Below, piece by piece: positions 37,069-50,383 of a DNA stretch of 64,000 bases (position 1 is its first letter; each line of letters opens with the position of its first letter). Under the pieces are notes generated by a model. The model was given only the letters and a program-made list of their open reading frames with translations. It did no database searches and was not told the DNA's origin. A program made the position numbers and the translations under genes. This DNA is from Pseudoxanthomonas sp. SE1 (GTDB lineage Bacteria; Pseudomonadota; Gammaproteobacteria; Xanthomonadales; Xanthomonadaceae): NCBI RefSeq assembly GCF_029542205.1, contig NZ_CP113783.1, forward strand, positions 2,781,001-2,845,000, given 5' to 3'.

Positions 37069-37563
37069 TCACAACCGTTCCAACCCATCGAGCGCGGTCG
37101 CCACTGTCTGCCGGCGCACGGCATCGCGGTCGCCGGAGAACTGGAAAACCTCGGCGCGCGCATAACCGCCCCGCCGCTTCCAGCCGATCCAGACCGTGCC
37201 CACCGGCTTGTCCGGGCTTCCGCCGCCAGGGCCGGCAATGCCGGTCACGGCCACCGCGACGCTGGCACCCGAGCTGACCAGTGCCCCGGACACCATTTCG
37301 ATCACCGTCTCGCGGCTGACCGCGCCATGGGTCTCCAGTGTCTGCGGCCGCACGCCCAACAGAGCCTGCTTGGCTTCGTAGCTGTACGCGGCCAAGCCGC
37401 AATCGAACCAGTCCGACGACCCGGCGATGTCGGTCACGCACTTGGCGATCCAGCCTCCCGTGCAGCTTTCCGCCGTGACCAGATGATCGCGGCCTTGCCT
37501 GAGGCGATCGCCCAGACGGTGGGCCAGGACGCGCAGTTCTTCATCGGTGGGGACGGACATCAT
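37069..37563 (-). CDS. pncC: Nicotinamide-nucleotide amidohydrolase PncC (CinA C-terminal family)
   Basis: A 164-residue protein matching the stand-alone CinA C-terminal domain: VTAESCTGGWIAKCVTDIAGSS with the conserved serine, YSYEAKQALLGV, and VAVTGIAGPGGGSPDKPVGTVWIGW. It hydrolyses nicotinamide mononucleotide to nicotinate mononucleotide in the pyridine nucleotide salvage cycle. Two adjacent ATG codons at 37563 and 37560 are both possible starts. In many gammaproteobacteria this gene precedes recA and recX; here lexA and a UbiB-family gene intervene. Confidence 0.93.
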   Translation of the reverse strand: MMSVPTDEELRVLAHRLGDRLRQGRDHLVTAESCTGGWIAKCVTDIAGSSDWFDCGLAAYSYEAKQALLGVRPQTLETHGAVSRETVIEMVSGALVSSGASVAVAVTGIAGPGGGSPDKPVGTVWIGWKRRGGYARAEVFQFSGDRDAVRRQTVATALDGLERL

Positions 37564-37633
37564 CGGTTCCGGCTGGGGGGCGTGCGTGTTGTAGCCCATT
37601 TGTCCGCCGCTGTCGCCCCGCCGTGCCGCGCCA

Positions 37634-37663
37634 AAGAAAACGGCCCGCCTGGGAGGCGGGCCG
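37634..37663 (-). terminator. Terminator after the TonB-dependent receptor gene
   Basis: On the minus strand a 10-bp GC-rich stem (CGGCCCGCCT with AGGCGGGCCG) and a three-base loop are followed by TTTTCTTT. It lies 24 bp past the receptor's stop at 37687 and separates it from pncC. Confidence 0.85.
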
Positions 37664-37686
37664 TTCGCGATGTTCTGCGAAGGGGA

Positions 37687-40251
37687 TCAGTACCGCACGC
37701 GCAGTGTCACGCCGTACATGCGGGGCGCGCCGAGGAAGGCATTGAAGGTGTTGAACGGGTTGTTCGGCGCCGGCGACACGTTCTGCAGCGGTCCATCGAA
37801 GCCGACCTGCACATAGTCCTCGTCGGTGATGTTGGTGCCCCAGAACTCGAGCATCCAGCGCTGGTCCTGCGCACCAATGCCGAACCGTGCGTTGGCCACG
37901 GCGTAGGCGTCCTGCATCTTCTCCGGGTCGAGGTCGGAGCCGGTGTTGTACTCGGACACGTACTTGGCACCGATGTTGAAGCGCGCCATCAGGCTGCCCA
38001 CATCCCACTCGTACGTCACCGATGCCGAACCCGACCACTTCGGCGCGAAGCTCATCTGCGCGCCAGGCAGCTTGTACAGCGCGCCCGTGGGCGTCACGAA
38101 GTCGCCGCCCGGGATGTTGTCGCCGTACTGCGTGTCGGCGTACATCAGGCCGCCCTGCAGCATCAGGCCACGGATAGAGCGCGGCTGCCACAGCAGTTCC
38201 GCATCCAGGCCCTGCGAGGTGACTTCCGGGATCGAGCGCACCACGAAGCTGGTGCCGAGGAAGCTGTTGAGCTGGAAGTCCTCGTACTTCTGGTGGAACA
38301 GCGTGGCGTTCAGCAACAGGTTGCCGTCCAGCCACGTGGTCTTGGCACCCAGTTCATAGCTGTCGACGAACTCGCCTGCGAACGAGGTGTCGAGCACCGG
38401 CAGGATGCCCGTGCCGCCGCTGGACAGGCCGTTGGACGACTGCACGCGATCGAGGTTGAAGCCGCCGCCCTTGTAGCCGCGGGCGAACGAACCGTAAGTC
38501 ATGACGTGCTCGTTCCAGCGGTATGCCGCCTTCAGCGTGCCGGACCATTCCTTCTCTTCCCGCTCCTGCACCGTGTCGCGCGTGGGCGCGTTGTGCAAGG
38601 GGTTGGCCCACGGCAGGCAGCCGTAGCCGACCACCGTCGGTGCCGCGGCACTGGCCTGCGCGACCGACAGGCCGCGCGCCACCAGCGCGGCGACGACCTG
38701 CGCCGGGTTGGCCAGCATCGAACCGCAGCCTGCACCGCCGTTCGGGTTGCTGTAGTTCGAGATCAGCGTCTTCTTCTCGCGGGTGTAGCGCAGGCCCAAC
38801 GTGAGGTCCAGCGCGTCCGTCGCGTGCCAGGTGTTGTTGGTGAACAGCGCCGTGCTCTTGGCGCTCTGCTCATACGTGTCCAGCGCGCCGAGGCCGGCGA
38901 ACACGGTGCCGAACGGGCGACCCGTGGCCTGCGACAGGAACAGCGGAGCGGTCGGCGACTGGCCCAGGGCCGGATTGATGATCGACAGCAGCGCAACCGA
39001 CAGATAGGGCTCGTAGTGCGAGCCGATGCGATAGGTCTCGGTACGGTCCAGGTCTTCGTCGGTGTAGAACGCACCGACCATCCAGTCGATGTGATCGTTG
39101 CCGCCCGTCAGGCGGAATTCCTGGCTGAAGGTCTTGAAGCCGGTGAAGGACTCGTCCTCGTCTGCCACGCGGTACAGGATATCGGCCGTGCTGAAGTCAT
39201 AGTCCAGGCCGTTGATCGCCTCCCACTCGCGTTGTGCGGTGATCGACGTCAGCGTGGCGCCGCCGAACCAGGACGAATCCCAGTTCACCTCGACGGCCAC
39301 GCCGTTTTCCTTGATGTCCTGCGTGGTGGGACGGTTGCTGTAGGCCACCCGGTCGAACGGATCGTCGCTCGGCGCGGCGACCGCCTTGCCCCCGACCAGG
39401 GCATTGAGGATCGCCGCCGTGGCACCTACCGTGGTCTGCACCGCCGCGCAGCAGTTCTCCTCACGGCTGGTGAAGTCCCCCGACACCAGGATTTCCAGGT
39501 TCTCCGAGGGCTCCAGCAACAGCTTGCCGCGCACCGTGTGGAAGTTCTGGTCGTTGTCGTCGGTTTCCTGGCGCGGGCCGTTGCCCGTGCGGACATCCAT
39601 CCAGCCGTCGCGCTTGCGCTTGGCTGCGTAGATGTTGAATGCGCCCACCTCGCCCAATGCGTCGTTGTAGCTGCCGGACACGCCGAGCGCGCCGTAGTTG
39701 CCGACCGTGACCTCGCCTTCCGCACTCTGCGTGTAGCTCGGGCGACGGGTCACCACATTGATGACGCCGGCCGAGGTGTTCTTGCCGAACACCGTGCCCT
39801 GCGGCCCCTTCAGCACCTCGATGCGTTCAAGTTGCCCCAGATCACCGAAGCCGACACTGTTGCGCGGGCGGTACACGCCATCGATCACCACGCCGACCGA
39901 TGACTCCAGGCCGACGTTGTCGCCCACCGTGCCGACGCCACGGATACGGGCGGTGGTGATGGCTTCACTCTGGGTGCTGGTGACGGTCAGGCCGGGCACG
40001 AGGACCTGCAGGTCCTTGATGTCGCGCACGCCGGTGTCCTGCAGCAGCTGCTCGGACACCGCCGTCACCGAGATCGGCACGTCCTGCATGGCCTCCTCGC
40101 GCTTCTGCGCGGTGACCGTCATGGTCGCCAGGGTGGTGGGTTCTTCCTCTGCCGCGGGTGCGGCCTGCTGCGCATGCGCGTGCGAGCTGGCGCAGAGCGC
40201 GGCGAAGACGGCAAGTGAAAGCGCTTTGTGCCTGGGCGATGCGGTGACCAT
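37687..40251 (-). CDS. TonB-dependent outer-membrane receptor
   Basis: An 854-residue outer-membrane receptor. A signal peptide (KALSLAVFAALCASSHAHAQ) precedes a TonB-box-like region (TTLATMTVTAQKREE). The plug domain contains RIRGVGTVGDNVGLESSVGV and the segment IEVLKGPQGTVFGKNTSAGV, typical of the FecA/CirA superfamily subgroup that often takes up plant or aromatic compounds rather than iron. The barrel ends with aromatic-terminated GVTLRVRY. The ATG at 40251 follows the strong site GGAGGGGAG. The substrate cannot be assigned; no linked enzyme or regulator gene is adjacent. Confidence 0.93.
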   Translation of the reverse strand: MVTASPRHKALSLAVFAALCASSHAHAQQAAPAAEEEPTTLATMTVTAQKREEAMQDVPISVTAVSEQLLQDTGVRDIKDLQVLVPGLTVTSTQSEAITTARIRGVGTVGDNVGLESSVGVVIDGVYRPRNSVGFGDLGQLERIEVLKGPQGTVFGKNTSAGVINVVTRRPSYTQSAEGEVTVGNYGALGVSGSYNDALGEVGAFNIYAAKRKRDGWMDVRTGNGPRQETDDNDQNFHTVRGKLLLEPSENLEILVSGDFTSREENCCAAVQTTVGATAAILNALVGGKAVAAPSDDPFDRVAYSNRPTTQDIKENGVAVEVNWDSSWFGGATLTSITAQREWEAINGLDYDFSTADILYRVADEDESFTGFKTFSQEFRLTGGNDHIDWMVGAFYTDEDLDRTETYRIGSHYEPYLSVALLSIINPALGQSPTAPLFLSQATGRPFGTVFAGLGALDTYEQSAKSTALFTNNTWHATDALDLTLGLRYTREKKTLISNYSNPNGGAGCGSMLANPAQVVAALVARGLSVAQASAAAPTVVGYGCLPWANPLHNAPTRDTVQEREEKEWSGTLKAAYRWNEHVMTYGSFARGYKGGGFNLDRVQSSNGLSSGGTGILPVLDTSFAGEFVDSYELGAKTTWLDGNLLLNATLFHQKYEDFQLNSFLGTSFVVRSIPEVTSQGLDAELLWQPRSIRGLMLQGGLMYADTQYGDNIPGGDFVTPTGALYKLPGAQMSFAPKWSGSASVTYEWDVGSLMARFNIGAKYVSEYNTGSDLDPEKMQDAYAVANARFGIGAQDQRWMLEFWGTNITDEDYVQVGFDGPLQNVSPAPNNPFNTFNAFLGAPRMYGVTLRVRY

Positions 40252-40574
40252 GTTCTCCCCTCCAAGGGTCATGTGCTGACGACGGGTGCTTGTGTGTTTC
40301 CGGTGTAACGTGCGGCGATGCCGCTGTGGCGAACGCAACTCCCCTTGCGTCAACGTGAAATTAACACCCACTTCACAGCACGGCATTCTGCACTGCGTCG
40401 ATACGCAGGCCATCACTTTGGCATGGATAAGTCACTGATTTTCCGAACGATCGTGCGGAACTTCGATTACGCCGCGTGCCGCTCGCTGCACCACCCCCCT
40501 GTTCCATTCCGCGGACACGCACGCCCAGCCGCTACAATCAGCCCCCTTTTGCACTTCCCCTCCCCGCAGGTCTC
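40252..40574. other. Divergent intergenic region between the receptor gene and mutS
   Basis: No gene is supported in these 323 bp. It must hold both promoters. A TACAAT hexamer at 40533-40538 would place a mutS start site about 30 bases before its GTG, but its -35 is weak. No palindrome or repeat stands out. Confidence 0.5.
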
Positions 40575-43151
40575 GTGAGCAAAGACAAGTCGGAACACAC
40601 GCCCCTGATGAAGCAGTTCTTCGCCGCCAAGGCGGAGTACCCGGACCTTCTGCTGCTGTTCCGGATGGGCGACTTCTACGAGCTGTTCTACGACGATGCC
40701 CGCAAGGCGGCCCGGCTGCTCGACATCACCCTGACCCAGCGCGGCAGTTCGGGCGGCGCGCCCATCCCGATGGCGGGCGTGCCCGTCCATGCCTGCGAGG
40801 GTTATCTGGCCCGGCTGGTGGCGCTGGGCGAATCGGTGGCGATCTGCGAGCAGATCGGCGATCCGGCACTGGCGAAGGGCCTCGTCGAACGGAAAGTGGT
40901 GCGCGTGGTCACCCCAGGCACCGTGACCGACGAAGCCTTGCTCAACGAGCGTCGCGACACGCTGCTCATGACTGTCGCGCGAGGCCGCTCGGGCTATGGC
41001 CTTGCGTGGGCAGACCTGGCGGGGGGCCGCTTCATGGTCAACGAGGTGGACAGCGACGACGCCCTGGAGGCCGAACTCTCCCGCCTGGAGCCAGCCGAGC
41101 TGCTGGTGCCCGACGAAGAAGGCTGGCCGGCATTCCTGCAGCAGCGCACGGGCATCCGCCGACGCGCGCCCTGGCTGTTCGACCCCGACAGCGGCCGGCG
41201 GCAGCTGCTGAACTTCTTCGGCCTGCACGATCTCAGCGGCTTCGGCATCGACGACAAGCCGCTCGCCACGGGCGCCGCGGGCGCCCTGCTCGGCTATGTG
41301 GAAGAAACCCAGAAGCAGCGCCTGCCCCACCTGACCGCGATCGCGGTGGAATCGGCCGGCGATGCCATCGCCATGAACGCGGCCACGCGTCGCCACCTGG
41401 AACTCGATACGCGCGTCGACGGCGACACGCGGCACACGCTGCTCGGCGTGCTCGATTCCACCATCACGCCGATGGGAGGGCGCCTGCTGCGTCGCTGGCT
41501 GCACCGGCCGCTGCGCGACCAGCGCGTGCTGGGCGAACGCCACCAGGCCGTGGCCACCCTGATCGAACACGGCACCGATGGCGAACTGCGGACCGGCTTC
41601 CGTGCGCTGGGCGATGTGGAACGCATCCTCACCCGCGTGGCGTTGCGCTCGGCGCGGCCGCGCGACCTGTCCACGCTGCGCGATGGCCTCGCCCTGTTGC
41701 CGGACGTGCGTTCGCACCTGGTGCCGCTGGACGCGCCGCGCCTGCAGGCGCTGGCGATGGAACTCGGTGAGCACGCCGATACCGCATCACTGCTGCTGGC
41801 CGCCATCGCACCGCAGCCGCCGCTCAAACTCACTGATGGTGGCGTGCTGGCCGACGGCTACGACGCGGAGCTGGACGAACTGCGCCAACTCAGCACCCAC
41901 GCGGACCAGTTCCTGGTCGATCTGGAAGCCCGGGAACGCGAGAGCAGCGGCATTCCCACGCTGAAGGTGGGCTACAACCGCGTGCACGGCTATTACATCG
42001 AGATCAGCAAGGGCCAGGCGGAGAAGGCCCCGGTGCACTACACGCGCCGGCAGACATTGACAGGCGCCGAGCGCTACATCACCGAAGAGCTGAAGCAGTT
42101 CGAGGACAAGGTGCTTTCGGCGCGCGAACGCGCGCTTTCGCGCGAGAAGCTGCTCTACGACGCGCTGCTGGACATGCTCAACGAACGACTCGAACCGCTG
42201 AAGCGCTGCGCCGCCGCGCTCAGCGAACTCGACGTGCTCGCCGCATTCGCCGAGCGGGCGCAGGTGCTGGACTGGACCCAGCCGGAACTCAACGATGCGC
42301 CGGGCCTGCGGATCGAGCGCGGCCGCCACCCCGTGGTGGAAGCGGTGCGCAAGGAGCCCTTCGAGCCCAACGACCTGCACCTGCACGAAGACCGGCGCAT
42401 GCTGGTCATCACCGGCCCGAACATGGGCGGCAAGAGCACCTACATGCGGCAGAACGCGCTGATCGTGCTGCTCGCCCACATCGGCAGCTTCGTGCCCGCC
42501 TCGCGCGCCGTCATCGGCCCGGTCGACCGCATCCTCACCCGCATCGGCGCCGGCGACGATCTCGCGCGCGGGCAGTCCACCTTCATGGTCGAGATGGCGG
42601 AGACCAGCTACATCCTGCACCACGCCACCGCGCAATCCCTGGTGCTGATGGACGAGATCGGCCGCGGCACGTCGACCTACGACGGCCTGGCACTGGCCGA
42701 CGCTGTCGCGCGCCATCTCGCGGCAACCAACCGCTGCCACACCTTGTTCGCCACCCACTATTTCGAATTGACCGCGTTGGCCAACGAAACAGGCAGCGGC
42801 ATCGCCAACGTGCATCTCGATGCCGTCGAACACGGCGATACGCTGGTCTTCATGCACGCGGTGAAAGAAGGAGCGGCGGACCGCAGCTTCGGCCTGCAGG
42901 TGGCCGCGCTTGCCGGCCTGCCGAGGACCACGCTGCAGCAGGCCCGTCGTCGCCTGGCCGAACTGGAGCAGCGCGGCCGCGAGACGCACGCCTCGGACAT
43001 GGCTCCCCAGGCACTCGATGCACCGCAGCAGTTCGCCTTGTTCTCTGCCAGGCCCTCGGCCGCGCAGGAAGCGCTTGCCGCGATCGATCCCGACGAACTG
43101 ACACCCAAGCAGGCACTCGAAGCCATGTACCGGCTGAAAGCCCTGCTCTGA
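40575..43151 (+). CDS. mutS: DNA mismatch repair protein MutS
   Basis: An 858-residue MutS. The mismatch-recognition F-x-E motif is in [13 protein letters not shown], the ATPase Walker A is [13 protein letters not shown], Walker B is [13 protein letters not shown], and the helix-turn-helix end is present ([18 protein letters not shown]). It recognises mispairs and recruits MutL. The GTG at 40575 gives the standard lead [13 protein letters not shown]. An in-frame upstream extension from 40476 lacks family similarity. No mutL or rpoS neighbour is seen. Confidence 0.97.
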   Translation: MSKDKSEHTPLMKQFFAAKAEYPDLLLLFRMGDFYELFYDDARKAARLLDITLTQRGSSGGAPIPMAGVPVHACEGYLARLVALGESVAICEQIGDPALAKGLVERKVVRVVTPGTVTDEALLNERRDTLLMTVARGRSGYGLAWADLAGGRFMVNEVDSDDALEAELSRLEPAELLVPDEEGWPAFLQQRTGIRRRAPWLFDPDSGRRQLLNFFGLHDLSGFGIDDKPLATGAAGALLGYVEETQKQRLPHLTAIAVESAGDAIAMNAATRRHLELDTRVDGDTRHTLLGVLDSTITPMGGRLLRRWLHRPLRDQRVLGERHQAVATLIEHGTDGELRTGFRALGDVERILTRVALRSARPRDLSTLRDGLALLPDVRSHLVPLDAPRLQALAMELGEHADTASLLLAAIAPQPPLKLTDGGVLADGYDAELDELRQLSTHADQFLVDLEARERESSGIPTLKVGYNRVHGYYIEISKGQAEKAPVHYTRRQTLTGAERYITEELKQFEDKVLSARERALSREKLLYDALLDMLNERLEPLKRCAAALSELDVLAAFAERAQVLDWTQPELNDAPGLRIERGRHPVVEAVRKEPFEPNDLHLHEDRRMLVITGPNMGGKSTYMRQNALIVLLAHIGSFVPASRAVIGPVDRILTRIGAGDDLARGQSTFMVEMAETSYILHHATAQSLVLMDEIGRGTSTYDGLALADAVARHLAATNRCHTLFATHYFELTALANETGSGIANVHLDAVEHGDTLVFMHAVKEGAADRSFGLQVAALAGLPRTTLQQARRRLAELEQRGRETHASDMAPQALDAPQQFALFSARPSAAQEALAAIDPDELTPKQALEAMYRLKALL

Positions 43152-45836
<2,685 letters not shown>

Positions 45837-45988
45837 TCCGACGGGCGCCGGACGGCCTGCACGCCTGCTGTGTGTGTGGGCCGATTCCGGCCCGCCGGTC
45901 GGCGCCTGCTATTGTGAGGCGGCGGTCACATCGTTTGGCGCTAGGATGATCGTCGCCACTATCACTCGTCCAGGAGGACGGCCACACG

Positions 45989-46606
45989 ATGAGCAACCAG
46001 TCACTCGCAGAAGAACTTTTCGCTCAATTGCAGGGCGCGCCGTTGCAGCAGGTCTCGCAGCAACTCGGCGTGGGACAGATGCAGACCTCCGGCGCCGTGG
46101 CGGCGGCCCTGCCCTTGCTGCTGGGTGCGCTGGGCAAGAATGCCGCGCAGCCCCAGGGCGCCGAGGCGCTGTTCGGGGCGCTGCAGAAGGACCATGCCGG
46201 CCTGGATCTTGGCGGCGTGCTGGGTGCGGTGCTGGGAGGTGGCTCTGCCCCCAGTCGCCAGACGGATGGGGCCGCCATCCTCGGTCACATCTTCGGCGGG
46301 TCCCAGCCGAGGGCGGAAGCCAGCCTCGGCCAGGCGACGGGACTGGGCGGCGACAAGTCGGCGATGCTGATGAAGATCCTGGCGCCCATCGTGCTGTCCT
46401 TCCTGGCCCAGCGTTTCCTGGGCCAAGGCAACGCCAACCCCAGCGCACTGGGCCAGGTCCTGGGCCAGGAGCGACAGGTCGCGCAGCAACAAGGCGGACT
46501 GGGTGGGGGCCTGCTAGGTGCCGTGCTCGACCAGGACGGCGACGGCCAACTGGGCCTGGGCGACATCCTCAAGATCGGCAGCGGCATGCTGGGCGGCGGA
46601 CGCTGA
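45989..46606 (+). CDS. DUF937 domain protein
   Basis: A 205-residue small, glycine- and alanine-rich protein. The YidB/DUF937-like pattern is visible: LAEELFAQLQGAPLQQVSQQLGV, then AVAAALPLLLGALGKNAA, and a C-terminal run DGDGQLGLGDILKIGSGMLGG. The DQDGDGQLG segment looks like an EF-hand-type calcium loop. It lacks a signal peptide. The family is common in proteobacteria and of unknown role. It lies 152 bp after katG and converges on the S4-domain gene. Confidence 0.82.
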   Translation: MSNQSLAEELFAQLQGAPLQQVSQQLGVGQMQTSGAVAAALPLLLGALGKNAAQPQGAEALFGALQKDHAGLDLGGVLGAVLGGGSAPSRQTDGAAILGHIFGGSQPRAEASLGQATGLGGDKSAMLMKILAPIVLSFLAQRFLGQGNANPSALGQVLGQERQVAQQQGGLGGGLLGAVLDQDGDGQLGLGDILKIGSGMLGGGR

Positions 46607-46637
46607 TCCGCTTACGCGCAGCGCGAAGCAACGACAA

Positions 46638-46658
46638 GGAAGGGCGCCATCGGCGCCC
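46638..46658. terminator. Convergent hairpin between the DUF937 and Hsp15-like genes
   Basis: A 9-bp GC-rich stem, AAGGGCGCC-atc-GGCGCCCTT, lies in the 71-bp gap between two converging genes and is followed on the + strand by CTTCTTC. The T tract is poor, so termination strength is uncertain. Confidence 0.6.
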
Positions 46659-46677
46659 TTCTTCATGTGGCATGACG

Positions 46678-47079
46678 CTACAGGGCGTCGATGTCGCCCA
46701 GTGCGCGGATCAACCGGCGGGCACGCTTGTCCGGACGCGACGGTGGTGCCTGATAGCCGGCACGCTCGGCCTGCCGTGCCGCCAGCGCGGCGACACGCCT
46801 CGCCCGCGAGTCGTCGGACTCCACGTAGAGCGCCTGCGCCACGGCCGCCGGGCCACGCTTGTCGCTGAGCGCACGGACTTCGATCTCGAATACGTCCTCG
46901 CCCCGCGTCACCGCCAGCACGTCGCCCACCCGCACCGCGCGCGAAGATTTCGCGCGCTGTCCCGCCGCGTCGACCTTGCCGGTCTCGATGGCCTGCTTGG
47001 CCAGGCTGCGCGTCCTGAAGAAGCGTGCCGCCCAGAGCCACAGATCCAGGCGGACGGAAGCATCGGAAGAATCGGTCAT
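46678..47079 (-). CDS. hslR: S4-domain RNA-binding protein, Hsp15 family
   Basis: A 133-residue basic protein with the S4 RNA-binding domain: VRLDLWLWAARFFRTRSLAKQAIETGKVDAAGQ begins in residues 8-12 and the KSSRAVRVGDVLAVTRG segment completes it. The C-terminal arginine/alanine-rich tail matches Hsp15, which binds free 50S subunits carrying nascent chains after heat stress and aids their recycling. It converges on the DUF937 gene and lies downstream of the ribosomal rplS operon on the same strand, separated by a terminator. Confidence 0.92.
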   Translation of the reverse strand: MTDSSDASVRLDLWLWAARFFRTRSLAKQAIETGKVDAAGQRAKSSRAVRVGDVLAVTRGEDVFEIEVRALSDKRGPAAVAQALYVESDDSRARRVAALAARQAERAGYQAPPSRPDKRARRLIRALGDIDAL

Positions 47080-47197
47080 CGGAATATCGTGAGTGCCGCC
47101 TCAGGGCAGGCGTGCAGGGAAGATGGGAAGCCGCGGCTCTACCGTGTGCCTGCAAGCACCCCGGCGCGCCTTAGTCTGCACCGGAATGCGCCCGCCG

Positions 47198-47229
47198 GAA
47201 ACGCAAACGGCCACCCGAAGGTGGCCGTT
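47198..47229 (-). terminator. Terminator of the rpsP-rimM-trmD-rplS operon
   Basis: On the minus strand a perfect 10-bp stem (AACGGCCACC with GGTGGCCGTT, four-base loop) follows the rplS stop by 23 bp and runs into TTTGCGTTT. It is a good intrinsic terminator. Confidence 0.8.
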
Positions 47230-47252
47230 CCTGCGACACGCTTGCGCCGGAA

Positions 47253-47660
47253 TTACTCGGCGGAAGCAGCGGCTGCAGCGGCGGCCTGGCGGGCGACCTT
47301 GGCGGCGGCGTTGGCAGCCAGGTCTTCCTTGATGCGGGCGGCCTTGCCTTCCAGTTCGCGCAGGTAGTACAGCTTGCCGGCGCGGACCTTGCCGCGGCGC
47401 TTCACTTCGACCGAGTCGATGGTGGCGCTGTGGGTCTGGAACACGCGCTCGACGCCGTAGCCGTGCGAGATCTTGCGGACGGTGAACGCGGAGTTCAGGC
47501 CGGCGTTCTTCTTGGCGATGACAACGCCTTCGTACGCCTGCACGCGCTCACGGTTGCCTTCCTTCACTTTCACGTTGACGACCACGGTGTCACCGGGGCC
47601 GAACGCGGGCAGCTCGCGCGTGATCTGGGAGGCTTCGAATTCCTGGAGGAGCTTGCTCAT
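47253..47660 (-). CDS. rplS: 50S ribosomal protein L19
   Basis: A 135-residue L19 with [35 protein letters not shown] and [21 protein letters not shown] core residues. The C-terminal ~20 residues form an alanine-rich basic tail longer than in E. coli (115 residues). L19 lies at the 30S-50S interface. It is the last gene of the conserved order rpsP-rimM-trmD-rplS, about 150 bp after trmD, and is followed by a terminator. Confidence 0.98.
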   Translation of the reverse strand: MSKLLQEFEASQITRELPAFGPGDTVVVNVKVKEGNRERVQAYEGVVIAKKNAGLNSAFTVRKISHGYGVERVFQTHSATIDSVEVKRRGKVRAGKLYYLRELEGKAARIKEDLAANAAAKVARQAAAAAAASAE

Positions 47661-47809
47661 GTTGGCACCAATGCTTGTATGCGTGATTGTGTCTTGCGAC
47701 AACGGAAACTGATGCGGTCGCCGGATTGCGCCGCACGATATTGTTATGGGATCCGGGGGCGTGAACCGCCCAAGGGTCGCGCATTCTACCGGATCCACGG
47801 CCGGACTGG

Positions 47810-48568
47810 CTACCCTGCCCCGTCCCCGCCCGCCTGGCCTGCCCGGAAAGCGGCAAGCAGGGCCTTGTCGGCCTTGGACAGGCCAGCCTCGTCCAGAAGG
47901 TCGGGCCGGCGCAGCCAGGTCCGCCCCAGCGCCTGCTGGCGACGCCAGCGCGCGATGGCGGCATGGTCGCCGGATCGCAGGACCGCCGGGACATCACCCA
48001 ACGGATGGCTGGACGGGTGGGTGAAATGCGGGCAATCGAGCAGGCCATCGCCTTCGAAACTGTCCTGGATGGCCGAATCGGCATCGTTCAGTGCACCGTC
48101 CTGCAGGCGGCCGACCGCGTCGATGACCACGGCCGCCGCCAGTTCGCCCCCGGACAGCACGTAGTCGCCGATGGACAGTTCCTCATCCACCTCGGCATCT
48201 AGGAAGCGCTCGTCCACGCCCTCGTAGCGGCCGCACAGCAGGATCATGCGCGGCAGCGCGGCCAGTTCGCGCGCCTTTTTCTGGGTCAGCGGCGCACCTT
48301 GGGGGCTCAGGTAGATCAGGGGCGCCGGCGCGGCATCCGCGGCACGGACCGCCTCCAGGCAGGCCTGCAGCGGCTCGATCATCATCACCATCCCGGGACC
48401 GCCACCGAACGGACGGTCGTCCACCCGGCGGTAACCACCGGTGGCGTAGTCGCGCGGATTCCAGCCATGCAGCGACAGCAGCCCGCGTTCCTGCGCGCGC
48501 CCGACCACGCCCACGGCGGCCGCCTGGGCGATGAACTCGGGAAACAGGGTCATGACGTCGATACGCAT
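47810..48568 (-). CDS. trmD: tRNA (guanine-N1)-methyltransferase TrmD
   Basis: A 252-residue SPOUT enzyme. The N-terminus [15 protein letters not shown] and [18 protein letters not shown], the trefoil-knot SAM-binding region [16 protein letters not shown] and [17 protein letters not shown] are all typical. It methylates G37 of tRNAs reading CUN, CCN and CGG codons to stop +1 frameshifting. The ATG at 48568 starts the conserved N-terminus; an upstream ATG at 48583 would add five residues. It lies 63 bp after rimM in the ribosomal operon. Confidence 0.97.
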   Translation of the reverse strand: MRIDVMTLFPEFIAQAAAVGVVGRAQERGLLSLHGWNPRDYATGGYRRVDDRPFGGGPGMVMMIEPLQACLEAVRAADAAPAPLIYLSPQGAPLTQKKARELAALPRMILLCGRYEGVDERFLDAEVDEELSIGDYVLSGGELAAAVVIDAVGRLQDGALNDADSAIQDSFEGDGLLDCPHFTHPSSHPLGDVPAVLRSGDHAAIARWRRQQALGRTWLRRPDLLDEAGLSKADKALLAAFRAGQAGGDGAG

Positions 48569-48631
48569 GGCGATCGGCTGCAACTCGGTGGGGACGCAGG
48601 GTAACCGCCACGGCGGTCGCCGGCGAGGCGG

Positions 48632-49159
48632 CTAGAACTCGGGATCCCAGTCCACGGTGACCACGCCGGCCTCGAAATCCACCGAGCGGACGTAATCGGG
48701 ATCCACGAACGGAATCAGGCGCTCGCGGTCGCCACGCGCCACCAGCACATCGTTCGCGCCGGTCGAGAACAGGTGCGAGACGGTGCCGAAATCGGTGCCG
48801 TCCACATTGACCACGCGCAGGCCTTCCAGGTCGACCCAGTAGAACTCGCCGGCACTCGGTGGCGGCAAGGCCGAACGCGGCACGAAGATCTCCAGCCCGC
48901 GCATGGCCTCGACCTCATCACGGTCTTCCACGCCCGGCAGCGTGGCCACCAAATGCTTGCCCGAGGCTTTGCCACGGGCGCCCGCGAACTCGCGTTCGGC
49001 GCCGCTGGCGTCGCGCAATGTCCACGGCTGGTAGCGGAAGATGGCGTCGCGCGGCTCGGTCCAGGATTCGATCTTGATCTGGCCGCGCACACCAAAAGCG
49101 CCCAGGAGCCTTCCCAGCAGAATCATCTTCTGCGGGGTCGGTGGGCGCTCGGTGTTCAT
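48632..49159 (-). CDS. rimM: Ribosome maturation factor RimM
   Basis: A 175-residue RimM. The N-terminal domain is [23 protein letters not shown] and the C-terminal PRC-barrel has [17 protein letters not shown] with the double-aromatic motif that binds S19. The end [19 protein letters not shown] is typical. It helps assemble the 30S head and process 16S rRNA. It lies 38 bp after rpsP and precedes trmD in the same unit. Confidence 0.97.
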   Translation of the reverse strand: MNTERPPTPQKMILLGRLLGAFGVRGQIKIESWTEPRDAIFRYQPWTLRDASGAEREFAGARGKASGKHLVATLPGVEDRDEVEAMRGLEIFVPRSALPPPSAGEFYWVDLEGLRVVNVDGTDFGTVSHLFSTGANDVLVARGDRERLIPFVDPDYVRSVDFEAGVVTVDWDPEF

Positions 49160-49197
49160 GCGGACAGGAGGCCGCGCATCAGGCGCGGCCTGACCAC

Positions 49198-49455
49198 TCA
49201 GGCCGCCGGAGCGGACTTGGCGGCTTCCTTGTACAGGTTGCGGACCTTCTCGGTCAGCTGCGCGCCGTTGCCGACCCAATGGTCTACACGGGCGATATCC
49301 AGCTCGATGCGCTTTTCGTTGCCGGCGGCGACCGGGTTGTAGTAACCCACGCGCTCGATGTTGCGGCCGTCACGCGCACTGCGCGAGTCGGTGACGATGA
49401 TGTGATAGAAGGGACGCTTCTTCGCGCCGCCGCGGGTGAGACGGATCTTGACCAT
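49198..49455 (-). CDS. rpsP: 30S ribosomal protein S16
   Basis: An 85-residue S16 starting [20 protein letters not shown] with [16 protein letters not shown], near-invariant in bacteria. It is the first gene of the rpsP-rimM-trmD-rplS operon. A TAGAAT hexamer at 49505-49510 on the minus strand is a possible -10 about 50 bases upstream, but no good -35 accompanies it. Confidence 0.98.
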   Translation of the reverse strand: MVKIRLTRGGAKKRPFYHIIVTDSRSARDGRNIERVGYYNPVAAGNEKRIELDIARVDHWVGNGAQLTEKVRNLYKEAAKSAPAA

Positions 49456-49561
49456 GGTGTTTTCCAGTGTTGCCCAGTCGCCAGAATGGCGAGGTAAGCC
49501 GGCTATTCTAAGCCATTGAATCCGTCAGGAAAACCCCGCCCCCGACCGGTAATCCGGCGAG

Positions 49562-50362
49562 TCAGGCCAGGGGTTCCCACGGCACGGACGCCAGGACAGC
49601 TTTCAGGCGCGCCATCAGGGCGGTATCAGCCCCCCATGCGACACCATCCACCGCGATCACCGGCTGCAGTCCGCTGGCGTTGCAGGCGAAGCCCGCCCGG
49701 TAACGGGCCAGATCCGCCAGCATGATCGGTCCACTGCGCTGCGGGACCCCCGCCCCGTCCAGCGCCTGTCGCAGCAACCGCTCGGCCGTGCCACGCAATG
49801 CCGGCCCCTCAGGCCAGGTCACCGCGGCACCGTCCCACAGGCCGATGTTCCAGATGGAGCCCTCCACCACCTGTCCGGCAGGATCGACGAACAGTGCGTC
49901 GTCGTACCCGTCCGCCACCGCCTGGCGGCGGTAGTGGAACAGCGGAAAGGTGCCCACGTGCTTGTACTGCGGCAGCGGGCGTACGAACGGACAGGACTTC
50001 ACCCGCAGCGCGGGCTTGTCCGGCGATGACGGCAGCGACAGCGTCACCAGCACATCCGGAGTGACGGTGCGGGCCGGATCGCGGTAGTCGAAACGCGTGG
50101 AGAACACGGTGATGCGTACCGATGCATCGCGCAGGCCAGCCTGCTCCATCACCTGCGTGGCCTGCTTCAATGCATCGTCGCCATCCAGCGCGCTCCCGAA
50201 CAGCGCGAGCGTGGCCTCTTCCAGTCGCTGCGTGTGCAGCGCACGTCCCTGCACCGCGCCATCGCGCACCTGCATCGAGGTGAAGTGGCCGTAGTTGGCC
50301 AGCGCCAGGGCGCGCAGGTCGTCGGCGGTGGCGGGTTGGCCGTTGAGGAACGTGGAGGTCAT
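49562..50362 (-). CDS. Class IV aminotransferase (aminodeoxychorismate lyase/BCAT-like)
   Basis: A 266-residue fold-type IV PLP enzyme. The likely PLP lysine is in PLPQYKHVGTFPLFHYRR, and the phosphate-binding region is DDALFVDPAGQVVEGSIWNIG. PabC (4-amino-4-deoxychorismate lyase, folate route) and other class IV aminotransferases share this pattern. It is inserted between ffh and rpsP, genes that are adjacent in many bacteria. No folate genes are nearby, so the exact reaction is left open. Confidence 0.82.
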   Translation of the reverse strand: MTSTFLNGQPATADDLRALALANYGHFTSMQVRDGAVQGRALHTQRLEEATLALFGSALDGDDALKQATQVMEQAGLRDASVRITVFSTRFDYRDPARTVTPDVLVTLSLPSSPDKPALRVKSCPFVRPLPQYKHVGTFPLFHYRRQAVADGYDDALFVDPAGQVVEGSIWNIGLWDGAAVTWPEGPALRGTAERLLRQALDGAGVPQRSGPIMLADLARYRAGFACNASGLQPVIAVDGVAWGADTALMARLKAVLASVPWEPLA

Positions 50363-50383
50363 GCGGCGCCTGGCTTTTTCAAT